Source of the DNA: JALZBN01 sp035525375
GTDB lineage: Bacteria > Actinomycetota > Acidimicrobiia > Acidimicrobiales > AC-14
Reading direction: 5' to 3'
Length of the DNA: 45,821 nucleotides
Assembly: GCA_035525375.1 (NCBI GenBank)
Contig: DATLEI010000017.1
Coordinates: 1 to 45,821, forward strand
A program made the translations under genes and the position numbers. Position 1 is the first letter of the stretch; the number at the start of each line of letters is the position of its first letter. Shown here piece by piece: positions 15,341 through 23,505 of the stretch. The notes beneath the pieces are model-generated. The model saw nothing but the letters and a program-made list of their open reading frames with translations, was not told the origin of the DNA and did no database searches.

Positions 15341-15832
15341 TTGGCGGAAGTGTTTTGTAACCAGTGCGGGCATCGAAACGTGGACGGAGCCAACTTCTGC
15401 TCGTCATGCGGCGCGGTTCTCGAGCCCAAGACGGGTGACGACACGACCATCACCTTCGCGCCGGTGGAATCTGCTGGCGAGGTTGCCGAGGAGGAGCTCA
15501 CCGTCACCCTGGGTGAGTTTCCCGACAGCACGGCCATGGTGGTCGTGAAGCGAGGACCCAACGCCGGATCCAAGTTTGCGCTCGACAGCGATGTGACGCG
15601 CGCCGGCCGGCATCCCGACAGCGACATCTTCCTCGACGACATCACGGTGTCGCGCCGCCATGCCGAAGTGCTTCGCGGCGCCGACGGCTACGTGATCCGC
15701 GACGTCGGCTCCCTCAATGGCACTTACCTGAATCGGGAGCGGATAGAGGAGGCGGGTCTCGCCAACGGCGACGAACTCCAAATCGGAAAGTTCCGGCTCG
15801 TGTTCTTCTCGGGCACTGCCGGAGAGGACTGA
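15341..15832 (+). CDS. garA: GarA/OdhI-type FHA protein with N-terminal zinc ribbon
   Basis: 163 residues from a TTG 2 nt after gcvH (a GTG at 15350 is an alternative but would leave the ribbon at the very start). Residues 6-23 hold C-x2-C-x10-C-x2-C, a zinc ribbon. The FHA domain (about 65-155) is extremely close to mycobacterial GarA, including VVKRGPNAGS, AGRHPDSDIFLDD, TVSRRHAE and DVGSLNGTY.NRE. GarA binds and controls 2-oxoglutarate dehydrogenase and glutamate dehydrogenase when its N-terminal ETTS motif is unphosphorylated. Here that motif is replaced by acidic EEELTVTLGEF, whose threonines are candidate phosphosites (inference). Position after gcvH matches Rv1826-Rv1827. Confidence 0.9.
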   Translation: MAEVFCNQCGHRNVDGANFCSSCGAVLEPKTGDDTTITFAPVESAGEVAEEELTVTLGEFPDSTAMVVVKRGPNAGSKFALDSDVTRAGRHPDSDIFLDDITVSRRHAEVLRGADGYVIRDVGSLNGTYLNRERIEEAGLANGDELQIGKFRLVFFSGTAGED

Positions 15833-15847
15833 GGAGCCATCGGAACG

Positions 15848-16588
15848 TTGGAGGATCGCGCCTACCTGTCGATCGGCGAAGTGTTATCACTCCTCAAAGA
15901 GGAGTTCCCCGACGTCACTATCTCGAAGATCCGCTTTCTCGAGAGCCAGGGCCTTCTTGATCCCGAGCGCACGCCGTCGGGTTACAGGAAGTTCTACGAG
16001 ACGGATGTCGAGCGCCTCCGGTGGATACTGCGGCAGCAACGTGAGCATTTTCTGCCCCTCAAGGTCATCAAGGGCCGGTTGCGGGGGGGAGGCGACGGTC
16101 ACGCCGCCGACGAGGTCGAGCATCAGCGGGTGGCCGAGGTGGCCGCCGCCGTCGCAGCGATCGTGCCTCCCGAGGAGGAGACGCCCCTGGTCGTGCACGA
16201 TTCGGGCACGAGCATGACGCTCGCCGAGCTCGCTGCCGCCAGCGGCCTGCAGGAGGATGACCTCCGCGACCTTGAGCGGTTCGGGCTGCTCGGGGGGCGC
16301 AAGGTCGCTTCGTCGACGTACTACGACGAGCAGGCGCTCGAGGTTGCCGGCTTGGCGGCGGGGTTCATGAAGTTCGGGGTCGAAGCCCGCCACCTGCGGA
16401 TGTACAAGACCGCGGGGGAGCGCGAGGCAGGTTTTTTCGAGCAGATCGTGATGCCGATGCTCAAGCAGCGCAATCCGCAAGCTCGTCAGTTGGCCACAGA
16501 CACTCTTTCGGAGCTCTCTCGCCTCGGCAACGGCCTCCGGCAAGCCATGTTGCGCCAGGCCCTTCGCACCTATATCGAGGGCAAGTAG
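15848..16588 (+). CDS. MerR-family regulator, Rv1828-type
   Basis: 246 residues from a TTG. The N-terminal winged helix (about 6-78) contains LSIGEVLSLLKEEFPDVTISKIRFLE and TPSGYRKFYETD. The C-terminal half is longer than in metal sensors, lacks a cysteine cluster, and has the conserved pattern L..LA..SGL....L..LE..GLL that folds as a second helical domain in Rv1828 relatives. Effector unknown; one target in mycobacteria is its own region. Position matches Rv1828, between garA and the bifunctional nuclease, with hpt inserted here. Confidence 0.85.
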   Translation: MEDRAYLSIGEVLSLLKEEFPDVTISKIRFLESQGLLDPERTPSGYRKFYETDVERLRWILRQQREHFLPLKVIKGRLRGGGDGHAADEVEHQRVAEVAAAVAAIVPPEEETPLVVHDSGTSMTLAELAAASGLQEDDLRDLERFGLLGGRKVASSTYYDEQALEVAGLAAGFMKFGVEARHLRMYKTAGEREAGFFEQIVMPMLKQRNPQARQLATDTLSELSRLGNGLRQAMLRQALRTYIEGK

Positions 16589-16605
16589 AGCCTCACGAGG
16601 CGGCG

Positions 16606-17154
16606 TTGCGCACGCTTATCCCGGCCCCGGAGTTGCAGGCCGGCGTCCGCCGGCTCGGCGCGGAGCTGTCGGAGGCGTATAGCGAGGGCGTGGTACTCGT
16701 TGCCGTCCTGAAGGGCAGCGTCCCGTTCATCGCCGACATGGTGCGCGCCATGTCGATCGTCCCCCTCATCGACTTCATGGCGATATCGCCCTACGCCCCT
16801 GATACCGGACGGGTTCGCATCGTCAAGGATCTCGAGCTCGACATTCACGACCGTGACGTCGTGCTGGTCGAGGACATTGTCGACACTGGCCTCACATTGA
16901 CCTATCTGGTGGGCCAGCTCGCCCGACGCGGGGCGCGGTCGGTCGAAGCATGTGCGCTGCTCGACAAGGCGGCCCGCCGCATCGTCCCGACACCGGTGCG
17001 GTTCACCGGGTTCGAGATCGGCGACGAGTTCGTCCTTGGCTACGGCCTCGACTACACCGAGCGCTACCGAAACCTGGATCGAGTGGTTGCGGGCGACCTG
17101 AACGTGCTCCGGGGAGACCCGGACGCGTACGTCTCCGAGCTGTTCGCGGGGTAG
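16606..17154 (+). CDS. hpt: Hypoxanthine phosphoribosyltransferase
   Basis: 182 residues from a TTG with GAGG 5 nt upstream. The PRPP-binding signature VVLVEDIVDTGLT is intact (residues about 84-97), with the substrate-loop LKGS near residue 35 and a C-terminal VLGYGLDYTERYRNL. It converts hypoxanthine (and usually guanine) plus PRPP to the nucleotide for purine salvage. It is out of place here: the mycobacterial block goes straight from the MerR gene to the bifunctional nuclease. Its TAG stop forms the first half of the next gene's -10. Confidence 0.92.
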   Translation: MRTLIPAPELQAGVRRLGAELSEAYSEGVVLVAVLKGSVPFIADMVRAMSIVPLIDFMAISPYAPDTGRVRIVKDLELDIHDRDVVLVEDIVDTGLTLTYLVGQLARRGARSVEACALLDKAARRIVPTPVRFTGFEIGDEFVLGYGLDYTERYRNLDRVVAGDLNVLRGDPDAYVSELFAG

Positions 17155-17157
17155 GGT
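17152..17157 (+). promoter_or_regulatory. -10 hexamer TAGGGT built on the hpt stop codon
   Basis: TAGGGT begins with the hpt TAG stop (17152-17154) and ends 7 nt before the GTG at 17165. Confidence 0.6.
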
Positions 17158-17164
17158 CGCAGAC

Positions 17165-17647
17165 GTGGTCGAGATGCACCTGGTCGGCGTCCGGGTCGAG
17201 ATGCCCACGAACAATCCCATCGTGTTGCTCCGGGAAGCCGACGGCCAGCACCGCGTGCTGCCGATCTTCATCGGTCCGGTCGAGGCGACCGCCATCGCTT
17301 TCGCTCTGCAGGGAGTTGTCACACCCCGACCAATGACGCACGACCTCATGAAGGACGTGCTCGCGGCGCTGGCCGTTGGAGTCGAGCGGGTGATCATCAC
17401 CGAGCTGCGCGACCGCACGTTCTACGCCGAGATCGAAATGACCAGGAATGGCTCCGCCACCAAGGTGTCGAGCCGGCCCTCGGACGCGATCGCCCTCGCA
17501 GCCCGCCTGCGCACCCCGATCTTCGCCACCGAGGAGGTGCTCGACGAGGCTGCGGTGGCTGTGAGTGACGAAGATGAGGAAGAAGACGAGGTCGAGCGCT
17601 TCCGTGAGTTCCTCGAAGGCGTGAATCCGGAGGACTTCGCTTCCTAG
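17165..17647 (+). CDS. Bifunctional nuclease family protein (DUF151), Rv1829-type
   Basis: 160 residues. The DUF151 core is clear: M.LVGVRVEMPTNNPIVLLRE, VLPIFIGPVEA.AI, RPMTHDL, F.A.I.....G......S.RPSDAIALA.R...PIF. An acidic tail (DEDEEEDEVERF) precedes a conserved F..FL..VNPEDF end. Plant and archaeal homologues have RNase and DNase activity; the bacterial role is unclear. Position equals Rv1829, between two MerR genes. Its own leaderless-type -10 suggests it can be expressed separately from hpt. Confidence 0.9.
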   Translation: MVEMHLVGVRVEMPTNNPIVLLREADGQHRVLPIFIGPVEATAIAFALQGVVTPRPMTHDLMKDVLAALAVGVERVIITELRDRTFYAEIEMTRNGSATKVSSRPSDAIALAARLRTPIFATEEVLDEAAVAVSDEDEEEDEVERFREFLEGVNPEDFAS

Positions 17648-17659
17648 CCCCGTTTCACG

Positions 17660-17679
17660 CCTCGATCATTGTATTGAGG
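17660..17679 (+). terminator. Weak hairpin after the bifunctional nuclease gene
   Basis: CCTCGAT (17660-17666) pairs with ATTGAGG (17673-17679) with one G-T pair and a 6-nt loop. No U tract. Confidence 0.4.
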
Positions 17680-17681
17680 TT

Positions 17682-17702
17682 GTGGAAAAGCTAGGGTTCC
17701 AC
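17682..17702 (+). promoter_or_regulatory. Inverted repeat GTGGAA-N9-TTCCAC before the second merR gene
   Basis: A perfect 6-bp dyad (17682-17687 and 17697-17702) 38 bp upstream of the likely GTG start. It is well placed for autoregulation by a MerR-type dimer, but no confident -35/-10 pair is seen around it. Confidence 0.45.
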
Positions 17703-17739
17703 GGTCGTAACTACGCTCTTGTCAGGAGGCGTTTTCCGG

Positions 17740-18234
17740 GTGGACGTTGAGGACGGGTACCGAGGGCCAGCCGTTTGCAAGATTGTCGGGATCACGTACC
17801 GGCAGCTTGATTACTGGGCCCGAACCGACTTGATCCGGCCGTCGATTGCCGACGCTCGAGGCTCGGGAACGCAGCGTCGTTACGCCTATCGCGATCTCGT
17901 CGAGCTCAAGGTGATCAAGAGCCTGCTCGACGCCGGCGTATCGCTGCAGCAGGCCCGGCGCGCCGTGGAGTACGTCCGCGACAACCTTGGCGAAGACATC
18001 TCGTCGGCCAGCCTCGTCATCAACGGTGCCGGATCCGTGCTTGTGCGTACCGACGGCGAGCTCGTCGATCTCATGCGCTCCGGGCAGGGAGTCTTCAGCG
18101 TCATGGCCCTCGGTGGCGTCAAGAAAGAGCTTGACGCGGCCATCACCGAGTTGCACCCCGTTGGAAATTCGGTCGCCGAGGCGGCCAGTCGGCATCCATC
18201 CTCGCCCGCTGGGGCGAGCGGGGGCATGGGGTAG
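17740..18234 (+). CDS. MerR-family regulator, Rv1830/McdR-type
   Basis: 164 residues from the GTG at 17740, which has AGGAGG 10 nt upstream; the earlier in-frame TTG at 17719 lies before that ribosome site. The winged helix reads YRGPAVCKIVGITYRQLDYWARTDLI, then GSGTQRRYAYRDLVELKVIK, followed by a dimer helix and a conserved VFS.MALGGV segment. Mycobacterial Rv1830 (McdR) affects cell division timing. Position relative to the bifunctional nuclease is the same. The Ser/Ala/Gly-rich tail is variable. Confidence 0.88.
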   Translation: MDVEDGYRGPAVCKIVGITYRQLDYWARTDLIRPSIADARGSGTQRRYAYRDLVELKVIKSLLDAGVSLQQARRAVEYVRDNLGEDISSASLVINGAGSVLVRTDGELVDLMRSGQGVFSVMALGGVKKELDAAITELHPVGNSVAEAASRHPSSPAGASGGMG

Positions 18235-18294
18235 CAACTGGCCCGCGCCAGCCGCCGCCGTGAGCCGGAGGCAGGATCGCTGCCGCACGAAGGC

Positions 18295-18714
18295 GTGCGC
18301 TTTGCCCACAACTCCGAGCGCCAGTTCGCCAAACTGCTCGACTTCTACGGGATCGACTGGGAGTACGAGCCGCGCACCTTCGTCCTCCAGTGGGACACCG
18401 ACGGCAACCCCGCGCAGGCCTTTACTCCCGACTTCTACCTGCCCGCCTATGACCGCTTCATAGAGATCACCACACTCAACCAGAAGCTGGTCACCAAGAA
18501 GAACCGCAAGGCCCGCCGCCTGCGCGAGCTGTACCCCGATGTCGCGATCGAGATCTTCTACCAACGTGACTACCTCAACCTGCTGGTGAAGTATGGATTG
18601 GAGCCACCGTCTCAAGACGTCGATCTAACCGAGGCCGTCGAACCGCTACCGCTGCGCTTCGCCGGTACCCCCGGCGAGCGCCCGGCGCGCCGGAACCGTC
18701 GCAAACCGGCCTGA
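18295..18714 (+). CDS. Small PD-(D/E)xK-like nuclease-fold protein
   Basis: 139 residues from a GTG. The layout S.E..FA..LDFY.I.WEYEPRTF..QWD.DG....AFTPDFYLP....FIEITT..Q.L...KNRK..RL.ELYPDV...I.Y..DY matches restriction-endonuclease-fold proteins: Glu8 in helix 1, Asp46 of the TPD turn, Glu57 in the following strand and conserved Gln63/Lys64. The usual lysine two residues after the glutamate is Thr59, so catalysis is uncertain. It is a conserved actinobacterial gene without an assigned role. A basic Pro/Arg tail ends the protein. Confidence 0.65.
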   Translation: MRFAHNSERQFAKLLDFYGIDWEYEPRTFVLQWDTDGNPAQAFTPDFYLPAYDRFIEITTLNQKLVTKKNRKARRLRELYPDVAIEIFYQRDYLNLLVKYGLEPPSQDVDLTEAVEPLPLRFAGTPGERPARRNRRKPA

Positions 18715-18736
18715 CCCAGCGACGCGGGTAGGGAGC

Positions 18737-19534
18737 ATGAACCCCGATCTAGAACTCGCGCTCGAACTCTGCGAGGTCGCCGACGCGCTGACGCTGGTCC
18801 GCTTTCGCGCCGCCGACCTGCTTGTCGAAACCAAGCCCGATCTGACCCCGGTGTCAGAGGTCGACCGCGCCGTCGAGGTTGCCGTGCGCGATCGACTGGC
18901 GGTTGCTCGGCCCGCGCACAGCGTGCTGGGGGAGGAACTGGGCGCGGCACCGGTTGAGGGCGCGGATTGGCGATGGCTGGTGGACCCTATCGACGGCACC
19001 AAGAACTACGTCCGGGGGATCCCCGTGTTCGCCACCCTGCTCGCCCTCCAGCACGGCGACGAGACCGTGCTCGGCGTGGTTTCCGCGCCGGCGCTGGGAA
19101 GGCGATGGTGGGCGGCGCGGGGCGAAGGCGCCTACGTCGACGGTCGCCCGGCGCGAGTTTCATTGGTCGGCAACCTTCACGCCGCCCTCCTCAGCTACGA
19201 CGACGTGGTGGCATTTTCGAACCGAGGTGTCAGCGATCAGTTCGCCACCCTGGCCGGGCGGTGCTGGCGGGCTCGTTCCTATAGCGACTTCTGGGGTCAC
19301 ATGCTCGTGGCCGAGGGCGCGGCCGAGGCCATGGTGCAGGCGGAACCGGGCGCCAAGGTGTGGGACCTCGCGCCGCTGCAGGTCATCGTCGAGGAGGCCG
19401 GCGGCCGGTTCAGCGACCTCGACGGCAACCCGGGGCCCAACGGTGGCACGGCCATTTCCAGCAATGGGCTCGTCCACGAGGAGGTCGTCGCGTCGCTCCG
19501 TTCCCCGGCCCCGCAGTCTTCCGCCACCTCGTAG
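18737..19534 (+). CDS. hisN: Histidinol-phosphatase, inositol-monophosphatase family
   Basis: 265 residues. Metal-binding motifs of the IMPase fold are complete: GEE (65-67), DPIDGTKNY (83-91) and a late WDLAPLQVIVEEAGG (about 213). Actinobacterial HisN proteins of this type remove phosphate from histidinol phosphate; inositol or other sugar-phosphate substrates are possible. The local order (nuclease-like gene, hisN, gcvT) is not the mycobacterial one. Its TAG stop is shared with the -10 of gcvT. Confidence 0.82.
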   Translation: MNPDLELALELCEVADALTLVRFRAADLLVETKPDLTPVSEVDRAVEVAVRDRLAVARPAHSVLGEELGAAPVEGADWRWLVDPIDGTKNYVRGIPVFATLLALQHGDETVLGVVSAPALGRRWWAARGEGAYVDGRPARVSLVGNLHAALLSYDDVVAFSNRGVSDQFATLAGRCWRARSYSDFWGHMLVAEGAAEAMVQAEPGAKVWDLAPLQVIVEEAGGRFSDLDGNPGPNGGTAISSNGLVHEEVVASLRSPAPQSSATS

Positions 19535-19537
19535 TCT
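19532..19537 (+). promoter_or_regulatory. -10 hexamer TAGTCT built on the hisN stop codon
   Basis: TAGTCT starts with the hisN stop (19532-19534) and ends 6 nt before the gcvT ATG at 19544. Confidence 0.55.
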
Positions 19538-19543
19538 TCCGCC

Positions 19544-20611
19544 ATGCCGGCGCGCCACTCGCCTCTCCGTCGATGTCACCTCTCGCTCGGCGCCCGAATG
19601 GTGGACTTCGGCGGCTGGGAAATGCCCCTCGCCTACCCCTCAGGAACGCTGGCCGAGCACCGCACGTGTCGCAAGGGCGCGGTTGCTTTCGACGTCAGTC
19701 ACCTCGGCACCGTCCGCGTCGCCGGCCCCGGCGCGTTCGAGATGATCCAACACACCCTGACGAACAACCTGGCCAAGATCAAGCCTGGGCGGGCTCAGTA
19801 CAGCCACCTGCTCGACACGGCCGACGGGTCGGTGCTCGACGATGTCATCGTGTGGTGGGTGCATGACGAGGAGTTCCACGTCATGCCGAATGCTTCCAAC
19901 ACCTCGCGAGTGGTGGACGCGCTTGGGGGCGACGACATCACTTCCGACCGGGCAGTCGTCGCCGTGCAGGGCCCCCATGCTCGCCACTGGACGGCTGAGG
20001 TCGTGCCCGAGGCCGTCGACCTCCCCCGTTTCGGCGTGCGTCCATTCCGGTGGAAAGGCGCACCCTGCACACTCGCGGGCACGGGCTACACGGGCGAGGA
20101 CGGATTCGAGTGCGCGGTACCCGCTCCCGCAGCGGTTGCCTTCTGGGAAGCGGTGCTCGACGCCGGGGTCATGCCGGCGGGTCTCGGCGCGCGCGACACC
20201 TTGCGGCTCGAGGCCGGGCTCCCGCTGCACGGCCATGAGCTCGGCCCCGGGATCACGCCATTGCAGGCGAGGCTGGATTGGGTCGTAGCTTGGGACAAGG
20301 GGATCTTTCCAGGGCGCGCCGCCTTGGAGGAAGAGCGCCGTCGCGGGGTCAGCCGGCTGTTGCGCGGCCTCGAAGTGGAGGGGCGCCGGCCCCCGCGCGC
20401 CGGGTACCGAGTGCTCCAAGGAGGAGAGGTCGTCGGTGTGGTGTCGAGCGGGAACTTCTCACCCACGCTGAGTCGCGGGATTGCGTTTGCCTTCGTCCAG
20501 CCCCACCTCGACGTCGGGAGCGAAGTGGTAGTTGACGCCCGCGGCCAGATGCTCGAGGCGAAGGTGGTCCCTGTTCCGTTTGTTCACGGTCAGCCGGCTT
20601 CGACGACCTGA
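19544..20611 (+). CDS. gcvT: Aminomethyltransferase (glycine cleavage T protein)
   Basis: 355 residues. Conserved features are MVDFGGWEMPL, VAFDVSHLGTVRV, A.YS.LL...G.VLDD, the folate-site aspartate region GYTGEDGFE, LGARDTLRLEAGLPLHGHEL and a C-terminal GCV_T barrel with VSSGNFSPTL. It releases ammonia from the H-protein-bound intermediate and loads the one-carbon unit on tetrahydrofolate. It is followed by gcvPA with a one-base overlap (TGATG) and then gcvPB, forming the operon that works with gcvH upstream. No glycine riboswitch is visible ahead of it; the transcript seems leaderless. Confidence 0.95.
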   Translation: MPARHSPLRRCHLSLGARMVDFGGWEMPLAYPSGTLAEHRTCRKGAVAFDVSHLGTVRVAGPGAFEMIQHTLTNNLAKIKPGRAQYSHLLDTADGSVLDDVIVWWVHDEEFHVMPNASNTSRVVDALGGDDITSDRAVVAVQGPHARHWTAEVVPEAVDLPRFGVRPFRWKGAPCTLAGTGYTGEDGFECAVPAPAAVAFWEAVLDAGVMPAGLGARDTLRLEAGLPLHGHELGPGITPLQARLDWVVAWDKGIFPGRAALEEERRRGVSRLLRGLEVEGRRPPRAGYRVLQGGEVVGVVSSGNFSPTLSRGIAFAFVQPHLDVGSEVVVDARGQMLEAKVVPVPFVHGQPASTT

Positions 20612-21942
20612 TGTCCGATTTCGTCCCCCATACTGAATCTGAGGTCGCCGCCATGCTCGCGTTCATGGGGCTTTCGTCGGTCGACGAGCTCTTTGCGGCG
20701 GTGCCAGGGGCGCTGCGCCTGGCGGGCGGCCTCGACATCGAGTCGGGCCTGAGCGAGCCCGACGTTCTCTCGCGCTTTGGTGAGATGGCCGCAGCCAACC
20801 GGGCGACGGGGTCCGACCTCGTGTGCTTCGCGGGTGCCGGCGCGTACGACCATGACATTCCTGCTGTCGTTCGCCGGCTCGCGTTTCGATCGGAGTTCGT
20901 CACCGCGTACACGCCGTATCAGGCCGAGGTCGCCCAAGGAGTGCTGCAGGCGCTGTTCGAGTATCAGACGCTCGTCTGCCGGCTGTCGGGGCTCGACGTC
21001 GCCAATGCCTCGCTGTATGACGGGGCGTCAGCCTGCGTCGAGGCCATCAACCTGGCCGTGGCCGCCACTGGAAACGCGGTGGTCTGGGTGTCCCAAGGGG
21101 TGCATCCCCACTGGCGCGAGGTGATCCGCACCTTTGCCGCGGGCACGGGCCATGACATCCGCGAGGTGCCCCTCGGCCCCGACGGTGGCACCGCCTGGCC
21201 GTCCGAAGGCGAGGCCGGTTGCGTCCTGATTCAGCACCCCAACTATCTCGGCTGCATCGAGGATCTGGTTGCGGCATCGGCGGTGGCGCGCCGCGCCGGC
21301 GCGCTCCTGACGGTCGCTGCCGATCCGGTCGCGGCCGGCATCCTCCGCCCGCCTGCGACCTACGGTGCCGACGTCGTCGTCGGCGAGGGCCAGCCCTTCG
21401 GGACACCGCTGTCCTTCGGTGGCCCGTTCCTGGGCACCTTCGCGTGCCGGCTCGAGCACGTGCGTCGGCTGCCGGGGCGGCTCGTGGGGGAGACGGTCGA
21501 TGTCGACGGCCGGCGCGCCTATGTCACGACGCTACGCACCCGCGAGCAGGACATCCGGCGCGAGAAGGCATCGTCCAACGTCTGCACTAACCAAACGCTC
21601 ATCGCCGTGGCCTACGCCGTCCATCTGGCCTGGGTAGGCACGGCGGGTCTGCGGGAGCTCGCGCTGCGCTGCGCGCGCGGCACCCGCTACGCCCGCGAGA
21701 GTGTCCTGGCGATCGACGGCGTCGAGACAATGACATCGGCGCCGGTCGTCCGGGAGTTCGCCGTCCGGTTGCCGGTGCCTACCGCTGACGTCGTCGACCG
21801 GATGGCCGAGCAGGGCTTCCTGGCCGGCGTGCCCTTGGGTGAGGAGTACGGCGCGAATGGCCTGCTCGTAGCGGTGACAGAGAAGCGCACTCGTGACGAG
21901 GTCGACGCCTTCGCCGCTGCCCTCGAAAAGGCGGTCGGGTGA
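20611..21942 (+). CDS. gcvPA: Glycine dehydrogenase (decarboxylating) subunit 1
   Basis: 443 residues, the N-terminal half of the P protein as a separate chain. It begins YVPHTE-like (FVPHTESEVAAML), with FAGAGAYDHDIPAVV, RSEFVTAYTPYQAEVAQG, LSGLDVANASLYDGAS and EGQPFGTPLSFGGP. With subunit 2 it decarboxylates glycine using PLP. Mycobacteria have a single-chain GcvB, so the split form is a lineage difference. The start overlaps gcvT by one base and its stop overlaps gcvPB (GTGA). Confidence 0.95.
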   Translation: MSDFVPHTESEVAAMLAFMGLSSVDELFAAVPGALRLAGGLDIESGLSEPDVLSRFGEMAAANRATGSDLVCFAGAGAYDHDIPAVVRRLAFRSEFVTAYTPYQAEVAQGVLQALFEYQTLVCRLSGLDVANASLYDGASACVEAINLAVAATGNAVVWVSQGVHPHWREVIRTFAAGTGHDIREVPLGPDGGTAWPSEGEAGCVLIQHPNYLGCIEDLVAASAVARRAGALLTVAADPVAAGILRPPATYGADVVVGEGQPFGTPLSFGGPFLGTFACRLEHVRRLPGRLVGETVDVDGRRAYVTTLRTREQDIRREKASSNVCTNQTLIAVAYAVHLAWVGTAGLRELALRCARGTRYARESVLAIDGVETMTSAPVVREFAVRLPVPTADVVDRMAEQGFLAGVPLGEEYGANGLLVAVTEKRTRDEVDAFAAALEKAVG

Positions 21943-23453
21943 CCTCGGCGAATGGCGGCCAGGCCCGCAGCGCTCCTTTGGTCGGCCGCGACGGGGAGCC
22001 GACGATCTTCGAGCTCTCGTCTCCCGGGCGCAGAGCAGCGTCGTTTCGGTCAACTGCGATGCCCGAGTGGTCGGCCGAGGAACTGGTTCCAGCCGAGTAC
22101 CTCCAGGATGAGCCCGTGGCCGTGGCCGAGATTTCCGAACGCGACCTGGTCGGCCACTTCACCAGGCTCACCCACCGCCAGTACTCGGTCGACCTCGGCG
22201 CGTATCCCTTGGGTTCCTGCACCATGAAGTACAACCCGAAGCTCTGCGACGACGCCGTCGCTCTCACTGGGCTGACCGACGTGCATCCGGCTGCTCCCGT
22301 CGCCCTGATTCAGGGTTGGCTGGAGTTGCTGGTCAACCTCGAGGAGGTTCTGTGCCGGATCACGGGTATGCACGCCGCCACCTTGCAACCACCGGCTGGC
22401 GCGGCGGGGGAGCTCACTGGCCTGCTGCTGATGCGGGCCTGGCACGAGCGGCACGGTGAGGGCGCGCGCCGGCGGCGCGTGATCATCCCCGACTCGGCCC
22501 ACGGCACGAACCCGGCCTCGGTGACGCTCGGTGGATACGAGGTGACCCAGGTGCCGTCGGACGCGCGCGGGTGCGTCGATGTCCCCGCCCTCCGGGAACG
22601 CCTCGATGGCGACGTCGCAGGCATCATGCTCACGAACCCCAACACGCTCGGCCTCTTCGAGGAGGACATCACCGAGATCGCCGCCGCCGTCCACGAGGTC
22701 GGGGGGCTCCTGTACTACGACGGCGCCAACCTCAACGCCATCCTTGGCATCACCCGACCGGGCGACATGGGTTTTGACATCGTGCACATGAACTTGCACA
22801 AGACGTTCGCAGTGCCCCACGGCGGCGGCGGCCCCGGCGCGGGTCCGGTGGCCGTGAGTGAGCGGCTCGCGCCGTTCCTTCCCGGTCCCCGCCCGGCGCA
22901 CGATGCCAACGGTGGCTACGGGTGGGAGACACCGGCCGAGTCCATCGGGAGGGTGCACTCGTGGCACGGCAATGCGCTTGCTCTGGCCCGGGCCTACGCC
23001 TACATCGTCGCCAACGGGTCGGACGGCCTCCACCGCGTCGCCGAGGCCGCGGTGCTCAACGCCAACTGGTTGCGACACCGGCTCCGCGGCGCGTACGACA
23101 TCCCCTACGACCGGCCGTCGATGCACGAGTTCGTCGCGTCGACCGCGGGCCTGCGCAAACGGTCGGGCCTGCGAGCGTCGGACGTTGCCAAGCGCCTGCT
23201 CGAGGAGGGGTTCCATGCTCCGACGGTCTACTTCCCACTGATCGTCGAAGAGGCGCTCATGATCGAGCCCACCGAGACCGAGAGCCCCCAGACGATGGAG
23301 GCACTCGCAGAGGCCCTGATCACCATCGCCGGCGAGAGCGGCGACGAGGCTCGACAGGCACCCCGCACGACCCCTGTGCGACGCGTCGACGAGGCGAGCG
23401 CCGCTCGCCGGCTGATTCCGACATGGGACGCGTCGCCCTCGGCCGGTTCATGA
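21939..23453 (+). CDS. gcvPB: Glycine dehydrogenase (decarboxylating) subunit 2
   Basis: 504 residues. The PLP lysine is Lys288 in HMNLHKTFAVPHGGGGPG; other marks are YPLGSCTMKYNPK, LQPPAGAAGELTG, PDSAHGTNPASVT and MLTNPNTLGLFE. It pairs with GcvPA. The first 30 or so residues (GRDGEPTIFELSSPGR) match the usual subunit 2 start. The C-terminal 40 residues beyond the domain are an Arg/Ala-rich extension. GTG start inside the gcvPA stop. Confidence 0.95.
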   Translation: MTSANGGQARSAPLVGRDGEPTIFELSSPGRRAASFRSTAMPEWSAEELVPAEYLQDEPVAVAEISERDLVGHFTRLTHRQYSVDLGAYPLGSCTMKYNPKLCDDAVALTGLTDVHPAAPVALIQGWLELLVNLEEVLCRITGMHAATLQPPAGAAGELTGLLLMRAWHERHGEGARRRRVIIPDSAHGTNPASVTLGGYEVTQVPSDARGCVDVPALRERLDGDVAGIMLTNPNTLGLFEEDITEIAAAVHEVGGLLYYDGANLNAILGITRPGDMGFDIVHMNLHKTFAVPHGGGGPGAGPVAVSERLAPFLPGPRPAHDANGGYGWETPAESIGRVHSWHGNALALARAYAYIVANGSDGLHRVAEAAVLNANWLRHRLRGAYDIPYDRPSMHEFVASTAGLRKRSGLRASDVAKRLLEEGFHAPTVYFPLIVEEALMIEPTETESPQTMEALAEALITIAGESGDEARQAPRTTPVRRVDEASAARRLIPTWDASPSAGS

Positions 23454-23493
23454 AGAATGTATGACGGCTCCCAAATTTTGTTCACGACGGCGG

Positions 23494-23499
23494 TAGCAT
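23494..23499 (+). promoter_or_regulatory. -10 hexamer TAGCAT, leaderless layout
   Basis: TAGCAT ends 6 nt before the ATG at 23506 and favours that codon over the in-frame TTG at 23500. Confidence 0.6.
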
Positions 23500-23505
23500 T
23501 TGCGG

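Noticed and set aside
19480..19543. Glycine riboswitch before gcvT
   Set aside because: The region is the coding end of hisN and the start codon follows a TAGTCT by 6 nt, leaving no room for a leader.
22050..23216. 388-codon minus-strand frame opposite gcvPB
   Set aside because: The plus-strand protein is fully recognised; the antisense frame has no motif or ribosome site.
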